Source: JACDAN01 sp963801855 (GTDB taxonomy: Bacteria > Actinomycetota > Thermoleophilia > Gaiellales > Gaiellaceae). Taken from it: a stretch of DNA of 64,000 nucleotides. The notes under the pieces were generated by a model. It worked only from the letters and a program-made list of their open reading frames with translations. It had not been told where the DNA came from and searched no databases. The DNA lies in assembly GCA_963801855.1 (NCBI GenBank), contig CAWDGK010000004.1, positions 124,001 to 188,000 on the forward strand, given 5' to 3'. Below, in pieces: positions 45,235 through 52,523 of this stretch (its first letter is position 1; each line of letters opens with the position of its first letter). The translations under genes and the position numbers were made by a program.

Positions 45235-45281
45235 GCGGGGCTTGTTGGGGCGAGTGCCCATGGTTCCTTGCTGATGGAGAG

Positions 45282-45306
45282 GCGGAACGGGCTCGGCCCG
45301 TTCCGC
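45282..45306. terminator. Hairpin between convergent diguanylate cyclase and Nudix genes
   Basis: An 11-bp inverted repeat (45282-45292 with 45296-45306, three-base loop) in the 82-base gap between convergent genes. No T-run. Bidirectional terminator likely. Confidence 0.5.
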
Positions 45307-45316
45307 AAGCGGGTGC

Positions 45317-46007
45317 TTAGTTCTTCGGCGGTTTTAGGACTGCAAAGGGGTCTGTTACCTCCAGTGCTCTGGTTCGGAACTTGAAGAGAGCCGCCGGGCC
45401 GTCCGCCCGTTCTTCCCGGCTCGCGCTTCGATCCCGTCGGCTCCAGCACGCCGCGCCGCACGAGCACGCGGTGGAGGTTCGTTGCCGAGACCTCGTGGCC
45501 GAGCGCGGCCGCGTAGATCTCGCGCAGGGCCGAGAGCGTGAACTCCCTCGGAGCGAGCGCAAACCCGACGTTCGTGTACGAGAGCTTGGCCCTGAGCCTC
45601 GCGAGGCCGGAGCGGACGATCTCGCCGTGGTCGAAGGCGGTTCGCGGGAGGCGGGCGACCGGCTGCCACCGGGTGTCGCCGGGTATTGCCGGATCGAGGC
45701 CGGACGGGACGAGCCCGAGGTACGCGGTCGCGAGCTCCCAGTCCCTCGGGTGGCGCTTCGGCTCGCTGCGTGTCTCGAGCTGCTCGAGATGCGCCAGCTC
45801 ACGGACGTCCACCTTGTCGGCGAGGTGATGCCGGATCGACTGCTCGAGCGTCTCTCCAGGCTCCAGGTAGCCGCCCGGCAAAGCCCACCGGCCGGCGAAC
45901 GGCTCTCGAGCCCGCTCCCACATCAATGCCCGCAAGCGGCCGTCCCGCACCTGGAAGACGACGGCAAGCGTGACCTGGAGAGGGGCGGGTCGGGTAGACT
46001 TGCCCAC
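45317..46007 (-). CDS. Nudix-domain regulator (NrtR-like) with C-terminal winged helix (frameshifted end)
   Basis: About 229 residues. VTLAVVFQVRDGRLRALMWE and the Nudix box GGYLEPGETLEQSIRHHLAD then KVDV: catalytic REUXEE is changed to HHLADK, so hydrolysis is unlikely. The C-terminal half (LSYTNVGFALAPREFTLSAL, REIYAAALGHEVSATNLHRV) is the NrtR-type helix-turn-helix. An extra C near 45400 hides the true end, which becomes ALFKFRTRALEVTDPFAVL then KPPKN. NrtR proteins sense ADP-ribose and control NAD or sugar/nucleoside genes. The divergent BMP-type lipoprotein five bases away is the probable target. Confidence 0.8.
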
Positions 46008-46021
46008 CAGGTTTGAGACTA
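45995..46021. promoter_or_regulatory. Interlocked divergent promoters of the Nudix regulator and BMP lipoprotein genes
   Basis: Plus-strand TAGACT (45995-46000) lies inside the Nudix coding start. Minus-strand TAGTCT (complement of 46016-46021) lies inside the BMP coding start and ends eight bases before GTG 46007. Starts are only five bases apart. An autoregulator bound here would block both genes. Confidence 0.5.
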
Positions 46022-47050
46022 TCAGGCGAAAACCTCCGCTCGACCCTCGCCGCGACCGGTGTCATGCTCTTGCTCGCGGCCTGCGGAGGCGACGGCGACA
46101 GCGCCTCCGGGACGACCACGGCGGAGGGAATCCAGAAGGCCGAGTTCAAGATCGGGCTCGTCACGGACGTCGGACAGCTGAACGACCGCGGGTTCAACCA
46201 GCTCGCCTACGAGGGACTGAAACAGGCCGAAAAGGAGCTGGACGTCGAGATCAAAGTCGCGCAGTCGAAGTCGGCCGCCGACTACATCCCGAACCACACG
46301 ACGCTCGCCCGCCAGGGCTTCGATCTCATCATCGGTGTCGGCTTCGCCCAGGGCGCGGCGGTGGCCGAGGCGGCGAAGAGCTTCCCCGAGAGCCGGTTCG
46401 CGATCATCGACGTCGACCAGACGACGCTTCCAGGCAAGCCCATGAACGTGCTGGGGGTCCTGTTCCGCGAGGAGCAGGCGGGTTATCTCGCCGGTGTGCT
46501 CGCCGGCCTCTCGGTCAAGAAGTCCCCGCCGGTCGTGAGCTCGGTCGGCGGCTACAAGGAGCCGCCGGTCGACCGCTTCATCGCGGGCTACCAGGCCGGC
46601 GCCAAGTACTCCGAGCCGGGCGTCAAGACGCTGAACGCCTACTCCTCCGACTGGGACGACCAGGCGAAATGCAAGGAGCTCGCGCTGAGCCAGATCGCAC
46701 GCGGGTCGACGGTCGTCTTCCAGGTCGCGGGAGGCTGCGGCCTCGGAGCGCTGGACGCGTCCGGCGAGAAAGGGGTCTGGGGGATCGGCGTGGACGCCGA
46801 CCAGGCGTTCCTCGGGAACCAGGTCTTGACGAGCGCGATGAAGCGCGTGGACGAGGTCGTCTTCCGGATCAGCAGGTCGGTGACGGAGGGGACCTGGAGG
46901 GGCGGCGTGAACGTCACGTTCGGTCTAGCCGAGCACGGAGTCGGGCTCGGAAGCATCAACGGGGCTGTTTCGTCCGAGGACCGGGAGATGCTCGAGGACG
47001 TCGAGCGGAAGATTCTCGCCGGGGAGATCGACATCCCCAAGTCCCTGTAG
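46013..47050 (+). CDS. BMP-family (PnrA/Med-like) nucleoside-binding lipoprotein
   Basis: 345 residues from TTG 46013. A lipoprotein signal ends at LLLAACGGDGDSAS (lipobox LAAC). FKIGLVTDVGQLNDRGFNQL is the family's ligand-site signature; AYEGLKQAEKELDVEIKVAQ, QGFDLIIGVGFAQGAAVAEA and VLFREEQAGYLAGVLAGLSV follow. BMP proteins bind purine nucleosides for ABC uptake. No BmpBCD transport genes follow, so the rest of the transporter is elsewhere. An NrtR-like regulator is divergent, tying nucleoside salvage and nucleotide-sensing together. Confidence 0.85.
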   Translation: MRLSGENLRSTLAATGVMLLLAACGGDGDSASGTTTAEGIQKAEFKIGLVTDVGQLNDRGFNQLAYEGLKQAEKELDVEIKVAQSKSAADYIPNHTTLARQGFDLIIGVGFAQGAAVAEAAKSFPESRFAIIDVDQTTLPGKPMNVLGVLFREEQAGYLAGVLAGLSVKKSPPVVSSVGGYKEPPVDRFIAGYQAGAKYSEPGVKTLNAYSSDWDDQAKCKELALSQIARGSTVVFQVAGGCGLGALDASGEKGVWGIGVDADQAFLGNQVLTSAMKRVDEVVFRISRSVTEGTWRGGVNVTFGLAEHGVGLGSINGAVSSEDREMLEDVERKILAGEIDIPKSL

Positions 47051-47054
47051 AGGT

Positions 47055-47309
47055 CTACCCGCCGGCGACTGCGGCGATCACTCGCACTTCCTTGACGCCC
47101 GCGAGCGGCGCCTCGAGCCCGCCCAGCGAGCGCGCGTCGTCTCCGTCGAGGTAGACGTTCACGAGCCGGCGGAGCTCGCCGGCCTCGAAGAGCAGATCGG
47201 CCACGGGGAGCCCGCGCAAGGCCTCGCCGAGAGTGCCGGCCTCCAACTCGAACCGCCCCTGCCCGCCGGCCTGCGTGGCCAGCAGCGAGGGGAGGAGGAC
47301 TACGACCAC
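47055..47309 (-). CDS. MoaD/ThiS-like ubiquitin-fold sulfur carrier
   Basis: About 84 residues from GTG 47309. VVVVLLPSLLATQAGGQGRF, LEAGTLGEALRGLPVADLLF, LRRLVNVYLDGDDARSLGGL and VKEVRVIAAVAGG match the MoaD beta-grasp with a C-terminal Gly-Gly, the thiocarboxylation site. Family members carry sulfur for molybdopterin, thiamine, cysteine or siderophore synthesis. It overlaps the end of the BNR-repeat gene by ten bases and shares its transcript. Confidence 0.78.
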   Translation of the reverse strand: MVVVLLPSLLATQAGGQGRFELEAGTLGEALRGLPVADLLFEAGELRRLVNVYLDGDDARSLGGLEAPLAGVKEVRVIAAVAGG

Positions 47310-48373
47310 TCGGCGGCTTCGAGCGAGAGAACCGGCGGCAGTTGTCGGGCGGCCTCGGTCCACTGCTCGCCTCGGCTCGTCGAGACGAAGACCGAGCCGC
47401 TCTGCGTCCCGAAGTACAGGCCCTCCGAGTCGTACGTGAGGCCCTCGCGCATGACCGCAGCCCAGGCAGGCTCCGGGAGCCCGTCCGAGACGAGCGCCCA
47501 GCTCGAGCCGCCGTCGTCGGTCCGGTAGACCCCGATTCGTCCGTCGGGCGTCACGCGGTTCTCGGCGCCGTCCTCGGGGATCACGTAGGCGACGTCCGGA
47601 TCGCGCGGGTCGAGCGCGAGCGGAAAGCCGAAGCCGCTCGGTAGCCCGTTTCCCTCCAGCCGTTCCCAGGTGTCTCCGCGGTCGTCCGACCGGTAGACGC
47701 CGCAGTGGTTTTGCTGCCACAGGCGCTCGGGCCGCTCGGGGTGCAGGAGCAGCTTGTGGACGCACTGCCCGACCTCGGGGAAGTTGTCCGGCTCCGGGTA
47801 GAAGTCGGCGGCGACTCCCTGGTTCGCGGGCGTCCAGGATTCGCCGCCGTCCTCTGTCTTGAACGTGCCGGCGGCAGAGATCGCGATGTACATGCGCTTC
47901 GGGTCGGTCGGGTCGAGCTGGATCGAGTGGCAGCACATTCCGCCGGCCCCGGGCTGCCACTTCTCCCGCGTCGGATGCTCGACCACGCTCTGCACCGGCT
48001 CGAAGCTCGTCCCGCCGTCGCCCGATCGGAACAGGACGCCCGGCGTGGCTCCCAGCCAGATCTCGTCGGGATCGGCGTCCCGGCCGGGCTCGACGTGCCA
48101 GACCTCGTCGAGCTTCAGATCAGAGTCCTCCGGAAGCGTGAGCCCCTCGGCTCGCCGCCAGGTCTTGCCCTCGTCGTCGGAGCGCTGGAAGGTGCCCCCG
48201 TAGACGAAGTTGTTCGCCGCGATCTGGAGACTGCCGTCGCGGTGGTCGCGGATCGCGTGGAAGACCGACCAGCCGGGGAGAAGCGGGCCTTCGAGCTCCC
48301 AGCTCGACCTGCTTTCGTCTCCGTGGAGGAGGAAGAGCCCCTTTCGGGTGCCGGCGAGCAGCAGGACGCCCAT
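47300..48373 (-). CDS. BNR/Asp-box beta-propeller protein (sialidase-like fold)
   Basis: 357 residues, no signal peptide. Six Asp-box motifs of the type S-x-D-x-G-x-x-W are visible: RSDDEGKTWR, RSGDGGTSFE, KTEDGGESWT, RSDDRGDTWE, RTDDGGSSWA and STSRGEQWTE. They form a beta-propeller related to sialidases and the photosystem factor Ycf48/Vps10 domains. Sialidase catalytic residues cannot be verified, so a binding or scaffold role is possible. A -10 TACGCT is eight bases before ATG 48373. The MoaD-like gene is co-transcribed downstream. Confidence 0.8.
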   Translation of the reverse strand: MGVLLLAGTRKGLFLLHGDESRSSWELEGPLLPGWSVFHAIRDHRDGSLQIAANNFVYGGTFQRSDDEGKTWRRAEGLTLPEDSDLKLDEVWHVEPGRDADPDEIWLGATPGVLFRSGDGGTSFEPVQSVVEHPTREKWQPGAGGMCCHSIQLDPTDPKRMYIAISAAGTFKTEDGGESWTPANQGVAADFYPEPDNFPEVGQCVHKLLLHPERPERLWQQNHCGVYRSDDRGDTWERLEGNGLPSGFGFPLALDPRDPDVAYVIPEDGAENRVTPDGRIGVYRTDDGGSSWALVSDGLPEPAWAAVMREGLTYDSEGLYFGTQSGSVFVSTSRGEQWTEAARQLPPVLSLEAAEWS

Positions 48374-48380
48374 GCGCAGC

Positions 48381-48387
48381 TAGCGTA
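48381..48387. promoter_or_regulatory. Overlapping divergent -10 elements of BNR and PNPOx-like genes
   Basis: The heptamer TAGCGTA reads as TAGCGT (plus, 48381-48386) and TACGCT (minus, complement of 48382-48387). The minus element ends eight bases before ATG 48373 (leaderless), while the plus gene starts 26 bases later behind an RBS. Confidence 0.5.
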
Positions 48388-48412
48388 CGCCAATCGACGA
48401 AAGGAGCCCGAA

Positions 48413-48818
48413 GTGGCGAAGCTGAGCGAGCAGGAAGCCAGCATCTTCGAAGAGCCGTATTTCGCCGTCGTCGCAACGACCCGCGAGGACGGCTCCCCGC
48501 AACAGACGGTCGTCTGGGTCGACTACGACGGCGAGAACGTCGTCTTCAACACGGCCGAGGGCCGGGCCAAGCCGCAGGAACATCCGCCGGAACCCGAAGG
48601 TCAGCGTCCACGTCACGCATCCCGACGACCCGTTCAAGTGGGTCTCCGTCGCCGGATCCGCCGAGATGACGACCGAAGGCGCGGACGACCACATCGACAA
48701 GATGGCGAAGAAGTACATGGGTGTGGACTCGTATCCGTACCGCTCGGACGACGAGCAGCGGCTGATCGTGAAGGTCAAGCCCGAGCACGTGAACAGCTCG
48801 GGCTACGACGGAGGCTAG
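48413..48818 (+). CDS. PNPOx-like / F420-type split-barrel protein (one frameshift)
   Basis: About 134 residues from GTG 48413 with RBS AAAGGAG. FAVVATTREDGSPQQTVVWV, DYDGENVVFNTAEGRAK, then RNIRRNPKVSVHVTHPDDP and FKWVSVAGSAEMTTEGA are the split-barrel pyridoxamine-oxidase-like fold. An extra C near 48575 must be removed. Actinobacterial members bind F420, FMN or heme and reduce or protect small molecules. The fbiC gene in the same window makes F420 use plausible. Confidence 0.82.
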
Positions 48819-49706
48819 TTGCAGCTCCGTGAGGTGGGGCCGCGCGACGGTCTCCAGAACGAAGAGCAGATCTTCGCGCCGGAGACGCGCGCCGACCTCG
48901 TCGACCGGCTTGCCGCCGCCGGCCTCCAGCGGATCGAGGCGGCGAGCTTCGTCAACCCCGACCGCGTGCCGCAGATGGCCGGCGCCGAGGAGGTCGTCTC
49001 CGCGCTCGAGCGTCGGGCGGGTGTCCTGTACTCGGGACTGGCGCTGAACGAGCGGGGCTACGACCGGCTCCGTGACGCAGGCCTCGACGAGGTGTCGTTC
49101 GCGGTCGCCGCGACCGAGAGCTTCTCGCAAAGGAACGCCGGCGCCTCGGTCGACGCGGCTCTCGGAGATGCGGATCGGATCGTCGCGCGCGCCCGGGAGG
49201 ATGGGATCCAGTCGAGCGTCACGATCTCGGTTGCGTTCGGCTGCCCGTTCGAGGGTGCGGTCGCCGCCGACCGGGTAGTCGAGATCGCCGAGCGGCTCGC
49301 CGCGGCGGAGCCGGACGAGCTCGTCCTCGCCGACACGATCGGAGTCGCCACCCCGCGGCCGGTCAAGGCGCTCGTCGAGCGGGTCTCGGCCCTCGGCATG
49401 CCGGTCGGCGGTCATTTCCACAACACCCGGAACACGGGGTTCGCGAACGCCTACGCCGCGTTGGAGGCGGGGGCGTCCGCCCTGGACTCCTCCGTGGGCG
49501 GCCTCGGAGGCTGCCCCTTCGCGCCCAAGGCGACGGGGAATGTCGCCACCGAGGATCTCGCCTATCTCCTCGAGGGCGAGGGTGTCGAGACCGGCGTCGA
49601 CCTCGACGGGCTGATCGCGATCTCGCAGTGGCTGGAGGAGCTTCTCGGACGCAAGCTCGAGGGCTACCTCTACCGCGCCGGGTTGCTCAGAACAATGCCC
49701 ACCTGA
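48819..49706 (+). CDS. Hydroxymethylglutaryl-CoA lyase (HMGL family)
   Basis: 295 residues from TTG 48819, immediately after the previous stop. LREVGPRDGLQNEEQIFAPE carries the catalytic Arg-Asp, RIEAASFVNPDRVPQMAGAE, VSFAVAATESFSQRNAG, MPVGGHFHNTRNTGFANAYA (metal His pair) and GGLGGCPFAPKATGNVATED (catalytic Cys) match HMG-CoA lyase. It cleaves HMG-CoA to acetoacetate and acetyl-CoA, the last step of leucine catabolism. Its presence fits an organism that imports and degrades branched-chain amino acids (three Liv importers in this window). Confidence 0.9.
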   Translation: MQLREVGPRDGLQNEEQIFAPETRADLVDRLAAAGLQRIEAASFVNPDRVPQMAGAEEVVSALERRAGVLYSGLALNERGYDRLRDAGLDEVSFAVAATESFSQRNAGASVDAALGDADRIVARAREDGIQSSVTISVAFGCPFEGAVAADRVVEIAERLAAAEPDELVLADTIGVATPRPVKALVERVSALGMPVGGHFHNTRNTGFANAYAALEAGASALDSSVGGLGGCPFAPKATGNVATEDLAYLLEGEGVETGVDLDGLIAISQWLEELLGRKLEGYLYRAGLLRTMPT

Positions 49707-50422
49707 CGAGCACCACGATCACCGCGACCGCGGCCACCACCAGCAGCAGGCTCATCAGGCCGAAGGACGCAGGCCTCGTCGGTGCCGCTGCCGGAGTCGA
49801 AGCCGGCCAGGATCTGCTCGTGCACCTTGCGCTCGATCTGAGCAGCGAGGTCGTCGGCGCCTGTCTCGGCGGAGGTCTTGAGCGGCGGGAAGCTGTCCGT
49901 CCGCTCGGCAAGTGAGAGCTCGAAGATCCGCTCGTGCTGAACGTCCTTCAAGTTCGCCTGTCCGAGGTCACGGATCTCGACGCCGGGAGGGACGTTGTTG
50001 CCGACGAGCGCGCGCGTCGTCTCCGACAGCAAGACCTGCCCTCCGTGACCGGCCGAGCAGATCCGTGCAGCCCGGACGACGTCCAGGCCGAGGTAGCCCT
50101 CGTCGCCCACGGTCGGCTCGCCGGTGTGGAGGCCCATTCGCACCCTGACCTCGACACCCTCTGGCCAGTGGTGACCCTCGAGCTCCCGCTGCGCGGTCAC
50201 GGCTCCCTCGACCGCGTCCTTCGCGCGGGGAAAGGAGAAGAAGAACGCGTCTCCCTGGGTGTCCATCTCCCGCCCGCCGGCCGAGGTCAGCTTGTCGCGC
50301 AGGATCGCCCGGTGATCGCGATGCACCTCCGCGTAGCGATCGCCGAGCTGCTCGAGGAGCCGAGTCGAGCCCTCGATGTCCGAGAACAGAAACGTCACCG
50401 TCCCCGCGTGGAGCTCGCTCAC
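49687..50422 (-). CDS. Class III adenylate/guanylate cyclase with C-terminal membrane anchor (frameshifted end)
   Basis: About 245 residues. GTVTFLFSDIEGSTRLLEQL is the first metal-binding Asp block, GGREMDTQGDAFFFSFPRAK the second, and VEVRVRMGLHTGEPTVGDEG, LDVVRAARICSAGHGGQVLL (transition-state Arg) complete a catalytic cyclase domain. After about residue 215 the uncorrected frame loses the family-like end; with one base removed the protein ends in a hydrophobic helix (SLLLVVAAVAVIVVLVRWAL then F), a C-terminal membrane anchor. It overlaps the HMG-CoA lyase end by 20 bases. A small acidic ORF lies eight bases upstream. Confidence 0.85.
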
Positions 50423-50430
50423 GCGTCTTC

Positions 50431-50556
50431 TCAGTCCGGCGGGAGGAGGCCGAGGCTCTCTTCGCCGCTCAGGCTCGGCTCGTCGTCGGTCTCCGAGTCG
50501 TCCGCCGGCCCTGGCGCCTCCTCGGGCTCGAGGAGATCGTCTGGCGTCTCCGTCAC
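50431..50556 (-). CDS. Small acidic protein upstream of the cyclase
   Basis: 41 residues from GTG 50556: TETPDDLLEPEEAPGPADDS then ETDDEPSLSGEESLGLLPPD. Over 30 percent of residues are Asp or Glu. It starts with a leaderless -10 (TAAGCT) seven bases upstream and ends eight bases before the cyclase start, so both are likely co-transcribed. No family recognised; it may be a genuine short gene. Confidence 0.5.
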   Translation of the reverse strand: MTETPDDLLEPEEAPGPADDSETDDEPSLSGEESLGLLPPD

Positions 50557-50562
50557 GCCGAC

Positions 50563-50569
50563 TAGCTTA
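50563..50569. promoter_or_regulatory. Overlapping divergent -10 elements of the acidic protein/cyclase and DUF255 genes
   Basis: The heptamer TAGCTTA gives TAGCTT (plus, 50563-50568, six bases before GTG 50575) and TAAGCT (minus, complement of 50564-50569, seven bases before GTG 50556). The two elements share five bases. Both directions are leaderless. Confidence 0.55.
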
Positions 50570-50574
50570 GACCC

Positions 50575-52497
50575 GTGAACCGCCTGGCGAACGAGACCAG
50601 TCCGTACCTCCTCCAGCACTCCCGCAACCCGGTCGACTGGTACCCGTGGGGCGAGGAGGCGTTCGAGAAGGCCCGGGGCGAGGACCGGCCGATCCTGCTC
50701 TCGATCGGCTACTCCGCGTGCCACTGGTGCCACGTCATGGAGCACGAGTCGTTCGAGGACGAGGAGACCGCCCGGCTGATGAACGAGCGCTTCGTCAGCG
50801 TCAAGGTCGACCGGGAGGAACGGCCGGACGTCGACGCGCTCTACATGGATGCCGTCGTCGCGCTCACCGGGCACGGCGGCTGGCCGATGACCGTCTTCCT
50901 GACTCCGGAGGGCGAGCCGTTCTTCGGCGGGACGTACTACCCGCCGGAGCCGCGGCACGGGATGCCGGCGTTCTCCGACGTCCTCACCGCGATCGCGGAT
51001 CTCTACCGCGACCAGCGCGGCTCGGCTGCGAGCGCGGCGACGCAGCTCGTCGAGGCTCTGCGCTCGTCGGCCGCCGTCCGGCCCTCGAGCGATCCCTTGA
51101 CGGAGAGCGTGCTGGGGGATGCCTCGCGCGCCCTGCGCCGTCAGTTCGACCCGGACTGGGGAGGGTTCGGCGGCGCGCCGAAGTTCCCGCCGGCGTCGAC
51201 GATCGAGTTCCTGTTGCGGATGCACCTGCGCGGCGACGACCAGGCGCTGCCGATGGTCGTCAAGACACTCGACGCGATGGCGGCCGGTGGGATGTACGAC
51301 CTGCTCGGCGGCGGCTTCCACCGCTACTCGGTCGACCGCACCTGGCTCGTTCCCCATTTCGAGAAGATGCTTTACGACAACGCGCTGCTCGCCTCCGCCT
51401 ATCTCCATGGCTGGGCGGTGACCGGGAACGAGCGCTACCGCCGTGTCGTCGAGGAGACGCTCGACTACGTCCTTCGGGAGCTCCCGCTTCCGGAAGGGGG
51501 CCTGGCCTCGGCGCAGGACGCAGACACCGACGGGATCGAGGGCCTGACGTTCACCTGGACCGCGGACGAGGGAGTCCCCGAGGAGCTGCTTCAGCCCTTC
51601 GAGGACGGGCGGTCGATCATTCGCGGTGAGCTGGACGAGGAGCTCCGCGTCCGTCTCTTCGAGCTTCGCGAGCAGCGACCCAAGCCGGCGAGAGACGACA
51701 AGGCGATCGCGTCGTGGAACGGCCTCGGCCTGGCGGCCCTCGCGGAGGCGGGCCGCCGGCTCGAGCGACCCGACTACGTGGAGGCGGCCGCCGCCGTGGC
51801 CGAGTTCCTGCTCGGGCCGCTGTCGGACGATCGAGGCCGCCTCTTCCGCAGCTACCGCGAAGGGCGCGCCAAGACCACCGGGTTCCTCGAGGACTACGCC
51901 GATGTCTCGAACGGCCTCTACGAGCTGCACGTCGCAACCGGCGAGCTTCGCTGGCTCCAGGAGGCGAGCCGGCTGGCGAGACTCGCCGTCGAGCTCTTCG
52001 GGGACACGGAGCGCGGCGGCTTCTTCATCACACCCGTGGACGGTGAGCGGCTGATCGCGCGGCAGAAGTCCTTCGACGACCACCCGTCGCCCTCCGGCAA
52101 CTCGATGCTCGCCTCGGTGTTGCTGAAGCTGGGCCGGCTGTACGGGGACGCGGAGCTCGAGCGCGAGGCCGTCGGCGTCTTCCGGCTCGTCCAACGCGCG
52201 CTCAGCGGAGCGCCCGCAGGCGTTCGGCCACGCGCTCTGCGCGCTCGACTTCCACTTCTCGCCGCCGCGCGAGCTCGCGATCATCGGCACCGGCGGACAG
52301 CGAGGTGGCTCGTGCGGCGCTCGCACCGGTTCGACCCGGATGCGGTCGTGGCGTTCGGACCTGCGGACGACATTCCCCTGCTTGCGGGGAAAGATCTGGT
52401 GGACGGCAGGCCGACGGTCTATGTCTGCCAGAACTTCTCGTGTGCGGCTCCGGTAACCGAGCCGGAGAACCTTTCCAAAACGCTTACGAACCGCTAA
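50575..52497 (+). CDS. DUF255 thioredoxin-fold protein (YyaL/SSP411-like)
   Basis: About 640 residues from GTG 50575. NETSPYLLQHSRNPVDWYPW and SIGYSACHWCHVMEHESFED are the family's N-terminal signature (CHWC, thioredoxin-like CxxC variant). The remaining residues form an alpha/alpha toroid-like helical domain: FEKMLYDNALLASAYLHGWA, FLEDYADVSNGLYELHV and LIARQKSFDDHPSPSGNSML. Residues about 545-580 (APAGVRPRALRARLP..) match no family and are explained by three +1 shifts between 52205 and 52325 that cancel. The corrected sequence gives FGHALCALDFHFSPPRELAI. Function is not settled; probably redox- or sugar-related. Confidence 0.85.
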   Translation: MNRLANETSPYLLQHSRNPVDWYPWGEEAFEKARGEDRPILLSIGYSACHWCHVMEHESFEDEETARLMNERFVSVKVDREERPDVDALYMDAVVALTGHGGWPMTVFLTPEGEPFFGGTYYPPEPRHGMPAFSDVLTAIADLYRDQRGSAASAATQLVEALRSSAAVRPSSDPLTESVLGDASRALRRQFDPDWGGFGGAPKFPPASTIEFLLRMHLRGDDQALPMVVKTLDAMAAGGMYDLLGGGFHRYSVDRTWLVPHFEKMLYDNALLASAYLHGWAVTGNERYRRVVEETLDYVLRELPLPEGGLASAQDADTDGIEGLTFTWTADEGVPEELLQPFEDGRSIIRGELDEELRVRLFELREQRPKPARDDKAIASWNGLGLAALAEAGRRLERPDYVEAAAAVAEFLLGPLSDDRGRLFRSYREGRAKTTGFLEDYADVSNGLYELHVATGELRWLQEASRLARLAVELFGDTERGGFFITPVDGERLIARQKSFDDHPSPSGNSMLASVLLKLGRLYGDAELEREAVGVFRLVQRALSGAPAGVRPRALRARLPLLAAARARDHRHRRTARWLVRRSHRFDPDAVVAFGPADDIPLLAGKDLVDGRPTVYVCQNFSCAAPVTEPENLSKTLTNR

Positions 52498-52523
52498 CGG
52501 CCGTTCCGCGTTTAATCGGGTGG

